Shown here one piece after another: positions 9,384-18,514 of a stretch of DNA of 64,000 nt. The notes under the pieces are model-generated. The model was given only the letters and a program-made list of their open reading frames with translations, did not search any database and was not told the DNA's origin. The stretch comes from Pseudomonas pseudonitroreducens. Lineage in GTDB: Bacteria > Pseudomonadota > Gammaproteobacteria > Pseudomonadales > Pseudomonadaceae. Location: assembly GCF_021603645.1 (NCBI RefSeq), contig NZ_BQHJ01000012.1:124001-188000 (forward strand). The letters run 5' to 3'. Made by a program: the position numbers and the translations under genes. Numbering within the stretch: position 1 is the stretch's first letter; each line of letters begins with the position of its first letter.

Positions 9384-9863
9384 TCACAGCCACTGTGCAT
9401 TCCAGAAGGGATAATCCCCAATCCGCCTGACCATTCCCGCTCGTATCGGGTTGGCGACGATGTAACGCGCCGCAGGCAGCACTTCCTTTTCATTGCGTAG
9501 CGCGTGATCGTGAAAAGCGGACGTCCAGACTGATCCCCGTCGTCCCGACAGCCGATTGAACTCGCGTGCGCTGAGAGCCTTCAATCGTCCGACGCTAGTC
9601 TCCAAGCGCTCACCCTCTCCCAGTTGCAGCAGCCAATGCGCATGGTCAGGCATCAACACCCACGCAAGTAATCGGTTTTCGCCCAGCGATAGTCGACCTT
9701 CGAAACACCGGGCTACACAGCAGGCCTTAGGGAAGTTCACAAACAGCGGCTCTCGGCGGAAGGTGGTGACGGTCAGCAGATAGATCTCGCCTGCGATAGA
9801 TGCCCTGCCTTTGCGCAGTGCCTGGTGGCCGGCAAGCCAGGAAGGCTCTCGGGGTCTGCTCAT
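9384..9863 (-). CDS. REP-associated tyrosine transposase (RAYT, Y1_Tnp family)
   Basis: 159 residues. A single-domain Y1 HUH-type transposase: the metal-binding HxH is H74-A-H76 in MPDHAHWLL, and the catalytic tyrosine is Y134 in ARYIVANPIRAG. The start has a good GAGG Shine-Dalgarno 8 bp upstream. Family members nick and join single-stranded REP hairpins. The gene is bracketed by inverted family-A REPs (9357-9380 and 9891-9915), the normal arrangement for a resident RAYT, and is the obvious candidate to have spread the REPs through this window. The frame is intact with both catalytic motifs present, so it may be active. Confidence 0.93.
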   Translation of the reverse strand: MSRPREPSWLAGHQALRKGRASIAGEIYLLTVTTFRREPLFVNFPKACCVARCFEGRLSLGENRLLAWVLMPDHAHWLLQLGEGERLETSVGRLKALSAREFNRLSGRRGSVWTSAFHDHALRNEKEVLPAARYIVANPIRAGMVRRIGDYPFWNAQWL

Positions 9864-9890
9864 GGATCAACCTCTGTGCGGAGGCCTGAC

Positions 9891-9915
9891 TATCGCGGAC
9901 AGAGTCCGCTCCTAC
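9891..9915. repeat. single REP, family A, 5' side of the RAYT gene
   Basis: Inverted relative to 9357-9380, with one changed base (GGACAGAGTCC instead of GGACGGAGTCC). Confidence 0.82.
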
Positions 9916-9960
9916 CCAACGGTCGGGTCTGGAGCGGAGGTAGGTAATTTCAGATGGGCG

Positions 9961-11163
<1,203 letters not shown>

Positions 11164-11184
11164 CACGGTGGGACTCCAGGGCAA

Positions 11185-11589
11185 TCAGGCTTCGCGGACG
11201 TGCAGTTCGCGCCGTTCCTGGCGCTCCTTGGCCTCGATGCACAGCGAGGCGGTGGGGCGCAGCAGCAGGCGGCGCAGGCCGATCGGTTCGCCGGTTTCCG
11301 CGCACCAGCCGTAGTCACCCCGGGCTAGGCGCTCCAGCGCCTGGTCGATCTTGTCGAGCAGCTTCTTCTCGCGCTCCAGCAGGCGCAGTTGCCACTGGCG
11401 CGACTCCTCGCGACTGGCGACATCGGCTTCGTCGCTGGCCCGCTCGGGGTCCTGCAGTGCCTGGAATTCTTCCTCGATGCGAACCTGCAGCTCGTCGCGC
11501 TGGTCCAGCAGCAGTGCGCGGAAATAGCCCTGTTGCGCCTCGCTCATGTAGGCCTCGCCGGGCTGGGCAAGCAGTTCCTGTTCGGTCAT
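11185..11589 (-). CDS. dksA2: DksA2, zinc-independent DksA paralogue
   Basis: 134 residues. A coiled-coil region carries the DxxDxA tip (D53, D56, A58). The position of the four-cysteine zinc finger has only two cysteines: C96-x2-T99 and C117-x2-A120. That CxxT/CxxA arrangement is the known signature of P. aeruginosa DksA2, which replaces zinc-containing DksA on RNA polymerase when zinc is scarce. It is the first gene of a two-gene unit with the GTPase at 9961 and has a perfect Zur palindrome 29 bp upstream. Confidence 0.95.
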   Translation of the reverse strand: MTEQELLAQPGEAYMSEAQQGYFRALLLDQRDELQVRIEEEFQALQDPERASDEADVASREESRQWQLRLLEREKKLLDKIDQALERLARGDYGWCAETGEPIGLRRLLLRPTASLCIEAKERQERRELHVREA

Positions 11590-11618
11590 GACCGTCTCCG
11601 GAAGGGAGTGATCTTTTA

Positions 11619-11633
11619 TGTTATATTATAACA
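11619..11633. promoter_or_regulatory. Zur box between dksA2 and the divergent secreted-protein gene
   Basis: TGTTATATTATAACA is a perfect 7+1+7 palindrome matching the Zur consensus TGTTATANTATAACA. It can serve both divergent genes. Confidence 0.9.
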
Positions 11634-11717
11634 ATGCACGATTCGCAATTGAGAGCTGACAAGCATCCGACGACGTGCGATACCGACGTTTCGCTCCACC
11701 ACCTGCCGAGACCATCG

Positions 11718-12119
11718 ATGCTGCGCCGCGCCCTGCTGCTCTGCCTGTTCGCCCCCTTCGCCCACGCCAGCGGCTCCGCGCCACTGCCGTTTCCCGGCGA
11801 GGAGCCGGCACGCTGCGCCTGGTCAGCCTCGGTACTGGCCTGCATGGACGATTCGGGGAATCTCTACAGCGTCGCCACCCAGGGCCACGACACCTACCTG
11901 CGCGGCTTCGAGGCCAGCAGCGGCCGGCGCTGGGCGCAGACCGGCACGCGCTACGGCAGCCTGACCTTCTTCAGCGGCGTGGCCAGCGACGGCCAGGTGT
12001 GGGTCGGCACCAGCCGCGGCATCGGCTGGACCAACATCAGCCGCTTCAGCAGCTCGTCAGGCGACAGCGCCCGGCTGACCTGCGGGCGCGTGAGCGGCTG
12101 CAAGCAGCAGGAGCGCTGA
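11718..12119 (+). CDS. hypothetical exported protein, probable Zur regulon member
   Basis: 133 residues starting MLRRALLLCLFAPFAHA, a clear signal peptide. The mature part has four cysteines (in ARCAWS, LACMDD, LTCGRV and SGCKQQ) and SGRRWAQTG/GQVWVGT segments reminiscent of a beta-rich fold. No family recognised. The ATG at 11718 is chosen over the frame start at 11634 because that would overlap the Zur palindrome and lacks a signal sequence. It lies between dksA2 and folE2, both zinc-starvation genes. Confidence 0.65.
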   Translation: MLRRALLLCLFAPFAHASGSAPLPFPGEEPARCAWSASVLACMDDSGNLYSVATQGHDTYLRGFEASSGRRWAQTGTRYGSLTFFSGVASDGQVWVGTSRGIGWTNISRFSSSSGDSARLTCGRVSGCKQQER

Positions 12120-12152
12120 AGAACCCATTGCGGGATTGCCGGGAAGCAAATA

Positions 12153-12167
12153 CGTTATGTTATAACA
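12153..12167 (+). promoter_or_regulatory. Zur-like box upstream of folE2
   Basis: CGTTATGTTATAACA matches TGTTATANTATAACA at 12 of 14 defined positions. It ends 21 bp before the folE2 ATG, so a bound repressor would cover the promoter or leader. Confidence 0.78.
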
Positions 12168-12188
12168 ATTACTGGACGCGACCTGCCC

Positions 12189-13076
12189 ATGACCGCCCTG
12201 CTCCCCGATATCGCCTGCCAATCCACCCGCCTGCCCATTCCGCTCGACTGGGTCGGCATGCAGGGCATCGCCGTGCCACTGCGTATCGCCGGCGAGCGCG
12301 TGGCCGCCTTCGCCGACGCCGGCGTCAGCCTCGACGAGGCCGAGGCACGCGGCATCCACATGTCTCGCCTGTACCTGGCGCTGGAAGCGTTGGCCACAGC
12401 AGAGCTCTCGCCAACTCTGCTGCGTGATCTGCTCAAGCAATTCCTCAGGAGCCACGCCCAGTTGTCGCGGCGCGCCAGTCTGGCGCTGCATTTCGAGCTG
12501 CTGTTGCGGCGCCCGGCGCTGGTCAGCCCGCTGAGCGGCTGGAAGCGCTATCCCTGCGAGGTCCACGCGCAACTGGAAGACGATGCGCTGCACCTGGAGT
12601 TGCGCCTGACGCTGCCGTACTCCTCGACCTGCCCTTGCTCGGCGGCACTGGCGCGCCAGCTGATCCAGGAGCGTTTCGACGCCGACTTCGCCGGCCGCGC
12701 GCTGAAGGCCGGCGAGGTCCGCGCCTGGCTCGGCAGCCCGCAGGGTATCGTCGCCACACCGCACAGCCAGCGCAGCGAGGCACAGCTGAAGCTGCGCCTC
12801 GCGCCGACCGTGCAGGCGTTCGCTTTCGCCGAGCTGGTCGACCACGCCGAAGACGCCCTCGGCACCGCGGTGCAGACGGCGGTGAAGCGCGCCGACGAAC
12901 AGGCCTTCGCCCTGGCCAACGGGCAGAACCTGATGTTCTGCGAGGATGCCGCACGCCGACTGCACCGGTCGTTGATGCAGCGCGATGAGGTATCAGGCTT
13001 TGAAGTACGCGTGGTGCATGCGGAAAGCCTGCATGCCCACGATGCGGTGGCCGTGAGTCGCTGGGAGCGCGACTAG
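12189..13076 (+). CDS. folE2: GTP cyclohydrolase FolE2 (type IB)
   Basis: 295 residues. Converts GTP to dihydroneopterin triphosphate for folate, using metals other than zinc, so it can replace zinc-dependent FolE. The type IB signature SSTCPCSAALARQ contains the metal-ligand cysteine (C148 or C150), and RGIHMSRLY near residue 54 is also diagnostic. A Zur-like box lies just upstream. The TAG stop shares the four bases CTAG with the stop of the convergent GNAT gene. Confidence 0.93.
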   Translation: MTALLPDIACQSTRLPIPLDWVGMQGIAVPLRIAGERVAAFADAGVSLDEAEARGIHMSRLYLALEALATAELSPTLLRDLLKQFLRSHAQLSRRASLALHFELLLRRPALVSPLSGWKRYPCEVHAQLEDDALHLELRLTLPYSSTCPCSAALARQLIQERFDADFAGRALKAGEVRAWLGSPQGIVATPHSQRSEAQLKLRLAPTVQAFAFAELVDHAEDALGTAVQTAVKRADEQAFALANGQNLMFCEDAARRLHRSLMQRDEVSGFEVRVVHAESLHAHDAVAVSRWERD

Positions 13077-13549
13077 ACGGTGAGGTCCAGTGCCAGGCGG
13101 ATCTGGTCGCGGCAGTGGATCCCGTTCTCGTAGATCGGCTCGGGGTAATGCCGTACGAAGTGATCCGTCTCGATGCCCACGATACGGAAGCCCACGCGCT
13201 GGTACAGGCCGAGCTGGGCCAGGCTGGAGTTGCCGGTGGCGATGGTCAGGCGCTGCAGGCCGGCCTCGCGAGCCTGTTCGATGGCCGCCAGCAGCAGGCG
13301 ACGGCCCAGGCCACGCTCCTGCCATTCGTCCTCCACCGCCAGGCTGGTGATCTCGGCGACGCCGGGTTCGCGCGGAGTCAGCGTGAGGACGCCGCGCACG
13401 CAGGCCGCCTCGTTCAGCGCCAGCAGGCGGGAGTCGTGCAGATAACTCTCTATCTGTTCGCGGCTGGGGTCGGCCTTGAGCAGCAGCGACCAGGGCGCCT
13501 GGGCCGGCGACAGTTCGACGAGGGACAGGTCCGGGAAGAAATTCACCAT
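13073..13549 (-). CDS. GNAT family N-acetyltransferase
   Basis: 158 residues. Typical GNAT core: beta-4 EITSLAVEDEWQERGLGRRL, with the acetyl-CoA binding ERGLGRR pyrophosphate loop, then GNSSLAQLGLYQRVGF as motif B. The substrate is unknown. Its stop codon overlaps that of convergent folE2 within CTAG. Confidence 0.85.
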   Translation of the reverse strand: MVNFFPDLSLVELSPAQAPWSLLLKADPSREQIESYLHDSRLLALNEAACVRGVLTLTPREPGVAEITSLAVEDEWQERGLGRRLLLAAIEQAREAGLQRLTIATGNSSLAQLGLYQRVGFRIVGIETDHFVRHYPEPIYENGIHCRDQIRLALDLTV

Positions 13550-13631
13550 GATTCATCTACCAAAGAGTCAGTGGGGAAAGCGGGTTTAGCTTCCCACGCG
13601 CCTCGATGCAAGCCTTTTACTCCGCACCGGA

Positions 13632-13667
13632 AATGCATCGGGCCCGCCGAAGCGGGCCCGATGCATT
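13632..13667. terminator. long hairpin with CGAA/UUCG loop, terminator-like
   Basis: AATGCATCGGGCCCGC pairs perfectly with GCGGGCCCGATGCATT around CGAA. It lies just after the cyclopropane synthase stop codon. No strong T run follows, so it may stabilise the 3' end rather than terminate alone. Confidence 0.65.
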
Positions 13668-13679
13668 CGCGGCAAAGGC

Positions 13680-14864
13680 TCAGGAGTAGATGTCCCGCCG
13701 GCTCCAGGGCACCTCGTGGCCGCCATCCGCGTGCGGCTTGCTGGCGAGAATCTGGTGCAGGTTGATCCAGCCCTTCTTGAAGCCGTAGGCACAACCGGCC
13801 AGGTACAGGCGCCAGATGCGCAGGGCCTGCTCGGGCACCAGCTTCGCCGCGTCGGCCAGCTTGGCTTCGAGATTGGCGCTCCAGAACTCCAGGGTGCGCG
13901 CGTAGTGCAGGCGCAGACCTTCGACGTCGACCACCTCCAGCCCTGCCTCGCTCATCCGCGCGACGGCCAGGGACAGGTGCGGCAGCTCGCCGTGGGGAAA
14001 CACGTAGCGGTCGATGAAGTCGCCGGCGCCGCGACCGACTGGACGGCCGTCGGTATTGCTGGAGGTGATGCCGTGGTTCATCACCAGACCGCCCGGCCGC
14101 ACCGCGTCGTACAGCTGCTGGAAGTAGATGCCCAGGTTCGCGTGGCCGACGTGCTCGAACATGCCCACGCTGACCACCTTGTCGTAACGACCATCGCGCG
14201 GCAGGTCGCGATAATCCAGCAACTCCAGCGTCACCTTGCCCTCCAGACCTCCGGCCTTGACCCGCTCGCGGCCGAGCTTGAGCTGCTCTTCACTGAGGGT
14301 GATGCCGTGCACCTCGACACCGAACTCCCGCGCTGCCAGGCGCGCCAGCCCGCCCCAGCCACAGCCGACGTCGAGCAGCTTTTCGCCCGGTTTCAGCCGC
14401 AGCTTGCGGCACAGGTGGCGCAACTTGGCCAGTTGGGCTGTGGCCAGGTCTTCGGCGCCGGTCTCGTAGTAGGCGCACGAGTACACCATCTCCGGATCGA
14501 GCCAGAGCTGGTAGAACTCATTGGACAGGTCGTAGTGGTAATGAATGGCTTCGGCGTCGGTAGCCTTGTCGTGGCTTTCGCGAACGTAATCGGCATCGCT
14601 GTCGTCATCGCCCAGCGCAGCGCTCAGTGCATCGGCCATGGCGATGACTTCACCGATCTGGCCCTCGATGTCCATGCGATTCTCGACATAGGCGCGGCCG
14701 AGAATATCGAGGCTAGGGTGGGTGATCTCGGTCAGCAGAGTCGGATCGCGAACGACGAGCGTCACCTGCGGATCTGGCCCAAGGTCGAATGCCTGGGCCT
14801 CGCCGATACGAATTCGCAGCGGCAACTGCAGGGACAGCAACTCAGAGGGCAGGTTGGCGTTCAT
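13680..14864 (-). CDS. cyclopropane-fatty-acyl-phospholipid synthase family protein
   Basis: 394 residues. SAM-dependent methylene transfer to unsaturated phospholipid acyl chains. The SAM motif VGCGWGG is at 166-172, preceded by the family segment HYHYDLSNEFYQLWLD. Later motifs are MFEHVGHANLG and FIDRYVFPHGELP. The ATG at 14864 (MNANLP) has a strong AGGAGG 5 bp upstream and is preferred to the frame start at 14909. The upstream region carries a RpoS-compatible -10 (TCTATAGT). Confidence 0.92.
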   Translation of the reverse strand: MNANLPSELLSLQLPLRIRIGEAQAFDLGPDPQVTLVVRDPTLLTEITHPSLDILGRAYVENRMDIEGQIGEVIAMADALSAALGDDDSDADYVRESHDKATDAEAIHYHYDLSNEFYQLWLDPEMVYSCAYYETGAEDLATAQLAKLRHLCRKLRLKPGEKLLDVGCGWGGLARLAAREFGVEVHGITLSEEQLKLGRERVKAGGLEGKVTLELLDYRDLPRDGRYDKVVSVGMFEHVGHANLGIYFQQLYDAVRPGGLVMNHGITSSNTDGRPVGRGAGDFIDRYVFPHGELPHLSLAVARMSEAGLEVVDVEGLRLHYARTLEFWSANLEAKLADAAKLVPEQALRIWRLYLAGCAYGFKKGWINLHQILASKPHADGGHEVPWSRRDIYS

Positions 14865-15224
14865 GCATACCTCCTGGTCACAGGGCTGAAAAACTATAGA
14901 CCAGCTCATCCATAGTCTTCCCCTATGGCCTGGCCCGCATAAAAACTATCGTGGCGCCGACCACGGCGGGACGTGCCGATTCCTTTGCTTTGGAGTGTTT
15001 GCCCGGGACCTGCGTTCCCGGAAACTTCCAGGCTGCAATGGAAGAATAGTTCGCTACGAAAGCGTAGCAGCCGATCCGCCACTCATCGTTTCCAGGCCTG
15101 AGATAGAGCCTTTCCTGCCGGGTAACGATGACACCGGCGTGACAGATTGCCGCTGCCTTGCACTACACTGTGGTCCCTCCGCACACCTCCGAAGCGGAGA
15201 TCCTCTGAAGTAAAGGGGGCTTTC
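14865..15224. promoter_or_regulatory. divergent control region between cfa-type gene and MFS exporter
   Basis: A 360-bp gap without a gene. On the minus strand TCTATAGTTT (14891-14900) resembles an RpoS -10 for the cyclopropane synthase. On the plus strand TGACAG (15140-15145) and TACACT (15164-15169), 18 bp apart, form a candidate promoter for the exporter. A short imperfect stem GCTACGAAAGCGTAGC lies near 15053-15068. Confidence 0.45.
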
Positions 15225-16697
15225 TTGAATACCTTTTCCGCGCCACGTCCGGCGGTCCGCACCGTATTGGTGGGGCTGATGCTGGCGATCTTCCTCGGTG
15301 CGCTCGACCAGACCATCGTCGCCGTATCCCTGCCGGCGATCTCCGCCGGCTTCGGCAACTTCGACCTGCTCGCCTGGGTCATCTCCGGCTACATGGTGGC
15401 GATGACCATCTCCATGCCGATCTACGGCAAGCTCGGCGACCTCTACGGACGCCGCCTGCTGATGCTCTTCGCCATCGGCCTGTTCACCTTTGCCTCGCTG
15501 CTCTGCGGCGCCGCGCAGAGCATGGAACAACTGGTACTCGCCCGCGTCCTGCAGGGCATCGGCGCCGGCGGCATGATGTCGGTGAGCCAGGCGATCATCG
15601 GCGACATCGTCCCGCCCCGCGAGCGCGGGCGCTACCAGGGTTACTTCAGCAGCATGTACGCGGTGGCGAGCATCGCCGGCCCGGTGCTGGGCGGCGTGCT
15701 CACCGAGTACCTGTCGTGGCGCTGGGTGTTCCTGATCAACCTGCCGGTGGGCCTGGTCGCCCTTGCGGTATCGCGGCAGACCCTGCGCGGCCTGCCCGTA
15801 CCGGGCCGCAGGCCGGTGATCGACTACCTCGGCACAATGCTGATGATCGCCGGGCTGGGCAGCCTGCTGCTGGCGATCACCGCGGTCGGCCAGGGCGCGC
15901 GCTGGAACGATCCGAAGATGCTCGCGCTGTTCTTCGCCGCGCTACTGCTGATCGGGCTGTTCGTCGTGCAGGAACGCCGCGCGCCGGAACCGCTGGTGCC
16001 GATGCACCTGTTCGGTATTCGCGCCGCTACCCTGAGCTGGCTGATCAGCTTCTTCGCCAGCTTCCAGGTCATCTCGCTGTCGGTGCTGGTGCCGTTGCGC
16101 TTCCAGTCGGTCACCGGCGCGGGGGCCGACAGCGCCGCGCTGCACCTGCTGCCGCTGGCCATGGGCGTGCCGATTGGCGCGTACTGCTGCGGCCGGCTCA
16201 CAGCGATCATCGGCCGCTACAAGCCGCAGATCGTCGCTGGCGCCTTGTTGATGCCGCTGGCGATTGCCGGCCTGGCGCTGACGCCGCCGAGCGCCTACTT
16301 CTTCTCCGGCGTCTGCATGCTGCTCACCGGGATCGCCGCCGGCACGCAGTTCCCCACCAGCCTGGTGGCGGCGCAGAGTGCGGTCGAAACGAAGCATCTG
16401 GGCGTGGCGACCAGCAACATCACGCTGTTCCGCTCACTGGGCGGGGCGGTGGGGATCGCACTGATGTCCGCGCTGCTGCTGGCGATGCTGCAGCCACTGG
16501 CAGGCGAGGCGGGTCATGGGCTGTCGGCCAGCGCCCTGCTGGCCAGCCTGAGCGGCGAAGGCCATGAAACGCAGCGGCTGGCGCTGGATGGGGTGTTCGG
16601 GCAGCTGTTCCTGATCAACGCCGGGTTCGGCGCCCTGGCCCTGCTGATCGCCCTGTCGCTGCCCGACCACGCACTGCGCGGCCGAAGCAACGATTAG
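15225..16697 (+). CDS. DHA2-family (EmrB/QacA) MFS drug exporter
   Basis: 490 residues with about 14 membrane segments. Motif D1 LDQTIVAVSLPAI in the first helix, motif A GKLGDLYGRRLLM after helix 2, and motif C SIAGPVLGGVLTE in helix 5 place it among proton-driven drug exporters. The start is TTG at 15225, giving LNTFSAPRPAV, because AAAGGGGG lies 6 bp upstream and no ATG sits near the first helix. It stands alone: the downstream kgtP-type gene is convergent. Substrate unknown. Confidence 0.85.
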   Translation: MNTFSAPRPAVRTVLVGLMLAIFLGALDQTIVAVSLPAISAGFGNFDLLAWVISGYMVAMTISMPIYGKLGDLYGRRLLMLFAIGLFTFASLLCGAAQSMEQLVLARVLQGIGAGGMMSVSQAIIGDIVPPRERGRYQGYFSSMYAVASIAGPVLGGVLTEYLSWRWVFLINLPVGLVALAVSRQTLRGLPVPGRRPVIDYLGTMLMIAGLGSLLLAITAVGQGARWNDPKMLALFFAALLLIGLFVVQERRAPEPLVPMHLFGIRAATLSWLISFFASFQVISLSVLVPLRFQSVTGAGADSAALHLLPLAMGVPIGAYCCGRLTAIIGRYKPQIVAGALLMPLAIAGLALTPPSAYFFSGVCMLLTGIAAGTQFPTSLVAAQSAVETKHLGVATSNITLFRSLGGAVGIALMSALLLAMLQPLAGEAGHGLSASALLASLSGEGHETQRLALDGVFGQLFLINAGFGALALLIALSLPDHALRGRSND

Positions 16698-16710
16698 CGA
16701 ATGGCGCGGG

Positions 16711-18015
16711 TCAGTCCTCGTCGTTGAGGTAGCTGACCTTGCGCAGGTCCGGCAGCAGCAGGCAGACCAGCAGCGCCACGCCGCACATGACCGAAACGTA
16801 GATGTAGAAGTACTCCTCGACGCCCATGCTCTTCAGCCCCAGGGCCGCGTATTCGGCGGAACCCCCGAAGATCGCGTTGCCCACCGCATAGGACAGGCCC
16901 ACGCCCAGGGCGCGGATCTGCGGCGGGAACATCTCGGCCTTGATCAGGCCGCTGATCGAGGTGTAGAGGCTGACGATGGCCATGGCCAGGATGATCAGAC
17001 CGAACGCCGCGTAGGGGCTGCTGACGGTCTTCAGCGCGGCGAGGATCGGCCAGGTGCAGAGCATGCCCAGGGCGCCGAACCAGAGCATCGAGGTCTTGCG
17101 GCCGATACGGTCGGACAGCGCGCCGAACAGCGGCTGCATGCACATGTAGCAGAACAGCGCGAAGGTCATCACGCCGCTGGCCACCTTGGCGTCCATCCCG
17201 GCGGTATTCACCAGGTACTTCTGCATGTAGGTGGTGAAGGTGTAGAAGATCAGCGAGCCGCCGGCAGTGAAGCCGAGCACGGTGAAAAAGGCGCGCTTGT
17301 GGTGGGTGAACAGTTCGGTGAGGGTGCCCGATTCCTTGCGCTTGAGGTTGGCTTCCTTGGCCGTCTCGTTCAGCGAGCGGCGCAGGTAGAAGGCGATCAC
17401 CGCGGTGATCGCGCCGACCACGAAGGGAATCCGCCAGCCCCATTCCTTCAGCTCATCGGTGGTCAGCAACTGCTGCAGGATCACCACTACCAGCACGGCC
17501 AGCAGCTGGCCGCCGATCAGGGTCACGTACTGGAAGGAAGCAAAGAAGCCGCGCTGGCCCTTGAGTGCCACCTCACTCATGTAGGTCGCACTGGTGCCGT
17601 ACTCGCCGCCAACCGAGAGCCCCTGGAACAACCGCGCGAGCAGCAGCAATGCAGGAGCCGCCACGCCGATGCTGGCGTAGGTCGGCATCACCGCGATGGC
17701 CAGCGAGCCGCCACACATCATCAGCACCGAGATCATCATCGCGGTCTTGCGGCCCTTCTTGTCGGCGATGCGGCCGAACAGCCAACCGCCAATGGGGCGC
17801 ATCAGGAAGCCCGCGGCGAATACCCCGGCGGTGTTGAGCAGTTGCACCGTCGGATCGTCGGAGGGGAAGAAGGCATGGGCGAAGTACAGGGCGGTGAAGG
17901 CGTAGACGTAGAAGTCGAACCACTCCACCAGGTTGCCCGAGGAGGCGCCGACGATGGCGAGGATGCGCGAGCGGCGCTCGTGGGCGGAGTACTGCGGTGC
18001 AGCAGGTGCGTTCAT
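16711..18015 (-). CDS. kgtP: alpha-ketoglutarate/C5-dicarboxylate:H+ symporter (MHS family)
   Basis: 434 residues, 12 membrane segments. Strong resemblance to E. coli KgtP throughout, for example [20 protein letters not shown] at the N terminus, [10 protein letters not shown] (MFS motif A) and [20 protein letters not shown]. In P. aeruginosa the equivalent gene (PA5530, recalled) imports alpha-ketoglutarate and glutarate under RpoN and the MifR regulator. A weak GG-N10-GC sigma-54 candidate lies about 80 bp upstream. The final gene of the window is a paralogue. Confidence 0.9.
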   Translation of the reverse strand: MNAPAAPQYSAHERRSRILAIVGASSGNLVEWFDFYVYAFTALYFAHAFFPSDDPTVQLLNTAGVFAAGFLMRPIGGWLFGRIADKKGRKTAMMISVLMMCGGSLAIAVMPTYASIGVAAPALLLLARLFQGLSVGGEYGTSATYMSEVALKGQRGFFASFQYVTLIGGQLLAVLVVVILQQLLTTDELKEWGWRIPFVVGAITAVIAFYLRRSLNETAKEANLKRKESGTLTELFTHHKRAFFTVLGFTAGGSLIFYTFTTYMQKYLVNTAGMDAKVASGVMTFALFCYMCMQPLFGALSDRIGRKTSMLWFGALGMLCTWPILAALKTVSSPYAAFGLIILAMAIVSLYTSISGLIKAEMFPPQIRALGVGLSYAVGNAIFGGSAEYAALGLKSMGVEEYFYIYVSVMCGVALLVCLLLPDLRKVSYLNDED

Positions 18016-18471
18016 GGGGATTCTCTTGTCGGTTTAACTGCATCCCGGACGTGAGGACGGTACTCCCTCGCCGCCCTTGCCAGCGAATCGCCGCAAGGCA
18101 TTTTCCGCTGACACAATCAGAAACAGTATAGACGCTTCCGATAGCCGGCTAACGAAATCCGCGGCCTGCGCCGGACCTTTCGGTTCGAATATCGGACACT
18201 TGCGAACGCGCGTTTGTCGTTTCCGATTGACCGGCCCTTGGCCAGCTTCTATCGTTGGCTCCGCTCCCCGCCCTGCGGGAGACTTGTCAGGTACCCCTCG
18301 CAGGGTCGGAGCCCGACCTTGTCCACAAGACAAGGTCGATTTCCATTCCCCTCGTGTAGCGGCTCAAGCCGCCTGGCCTCGGTGCCCCGTCCACACCCCC
18401 GGACGTGCAGGCACCGGGGGAATGTTGATCTTCCCCTGGCCTCATCCCGCGAATTGCTCCGCCCCAAAACG
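18016..18471. other. gene-free spacer between kgtP start and glmS terminator
   Basis: No gene is supported here. On the minus strand GG at 18105-18106 and TTGC at 18093-18096 have sigma-54 -24/-12 spacing before kgtP, but the -24 element is poor. Further in, CGACCTTGTC-CACAA-GACAAGGTCG (18314-18338) forms a perfect 10-bp stem. A second stem pairs CGGTGCC with GGCACCG near 18390-18417. The two hairpins could belong to an unannotated RNA. Confidence 0.4.
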
Positions 18472-18497
18472 AAAAAAGGCCCCCGAAGGGACCTTTC
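18472..18497 (-). terminator. rho-independent terminator of glmS
   Basis: On the minus strand AAGGTCCC-TTCG-GGGGCCTT is followed by a T run, just after the glmS stop. Confidence 0.9.
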
Positions 18498-18514
18498 TCC
18501 TTGCGCCTGCGCGC

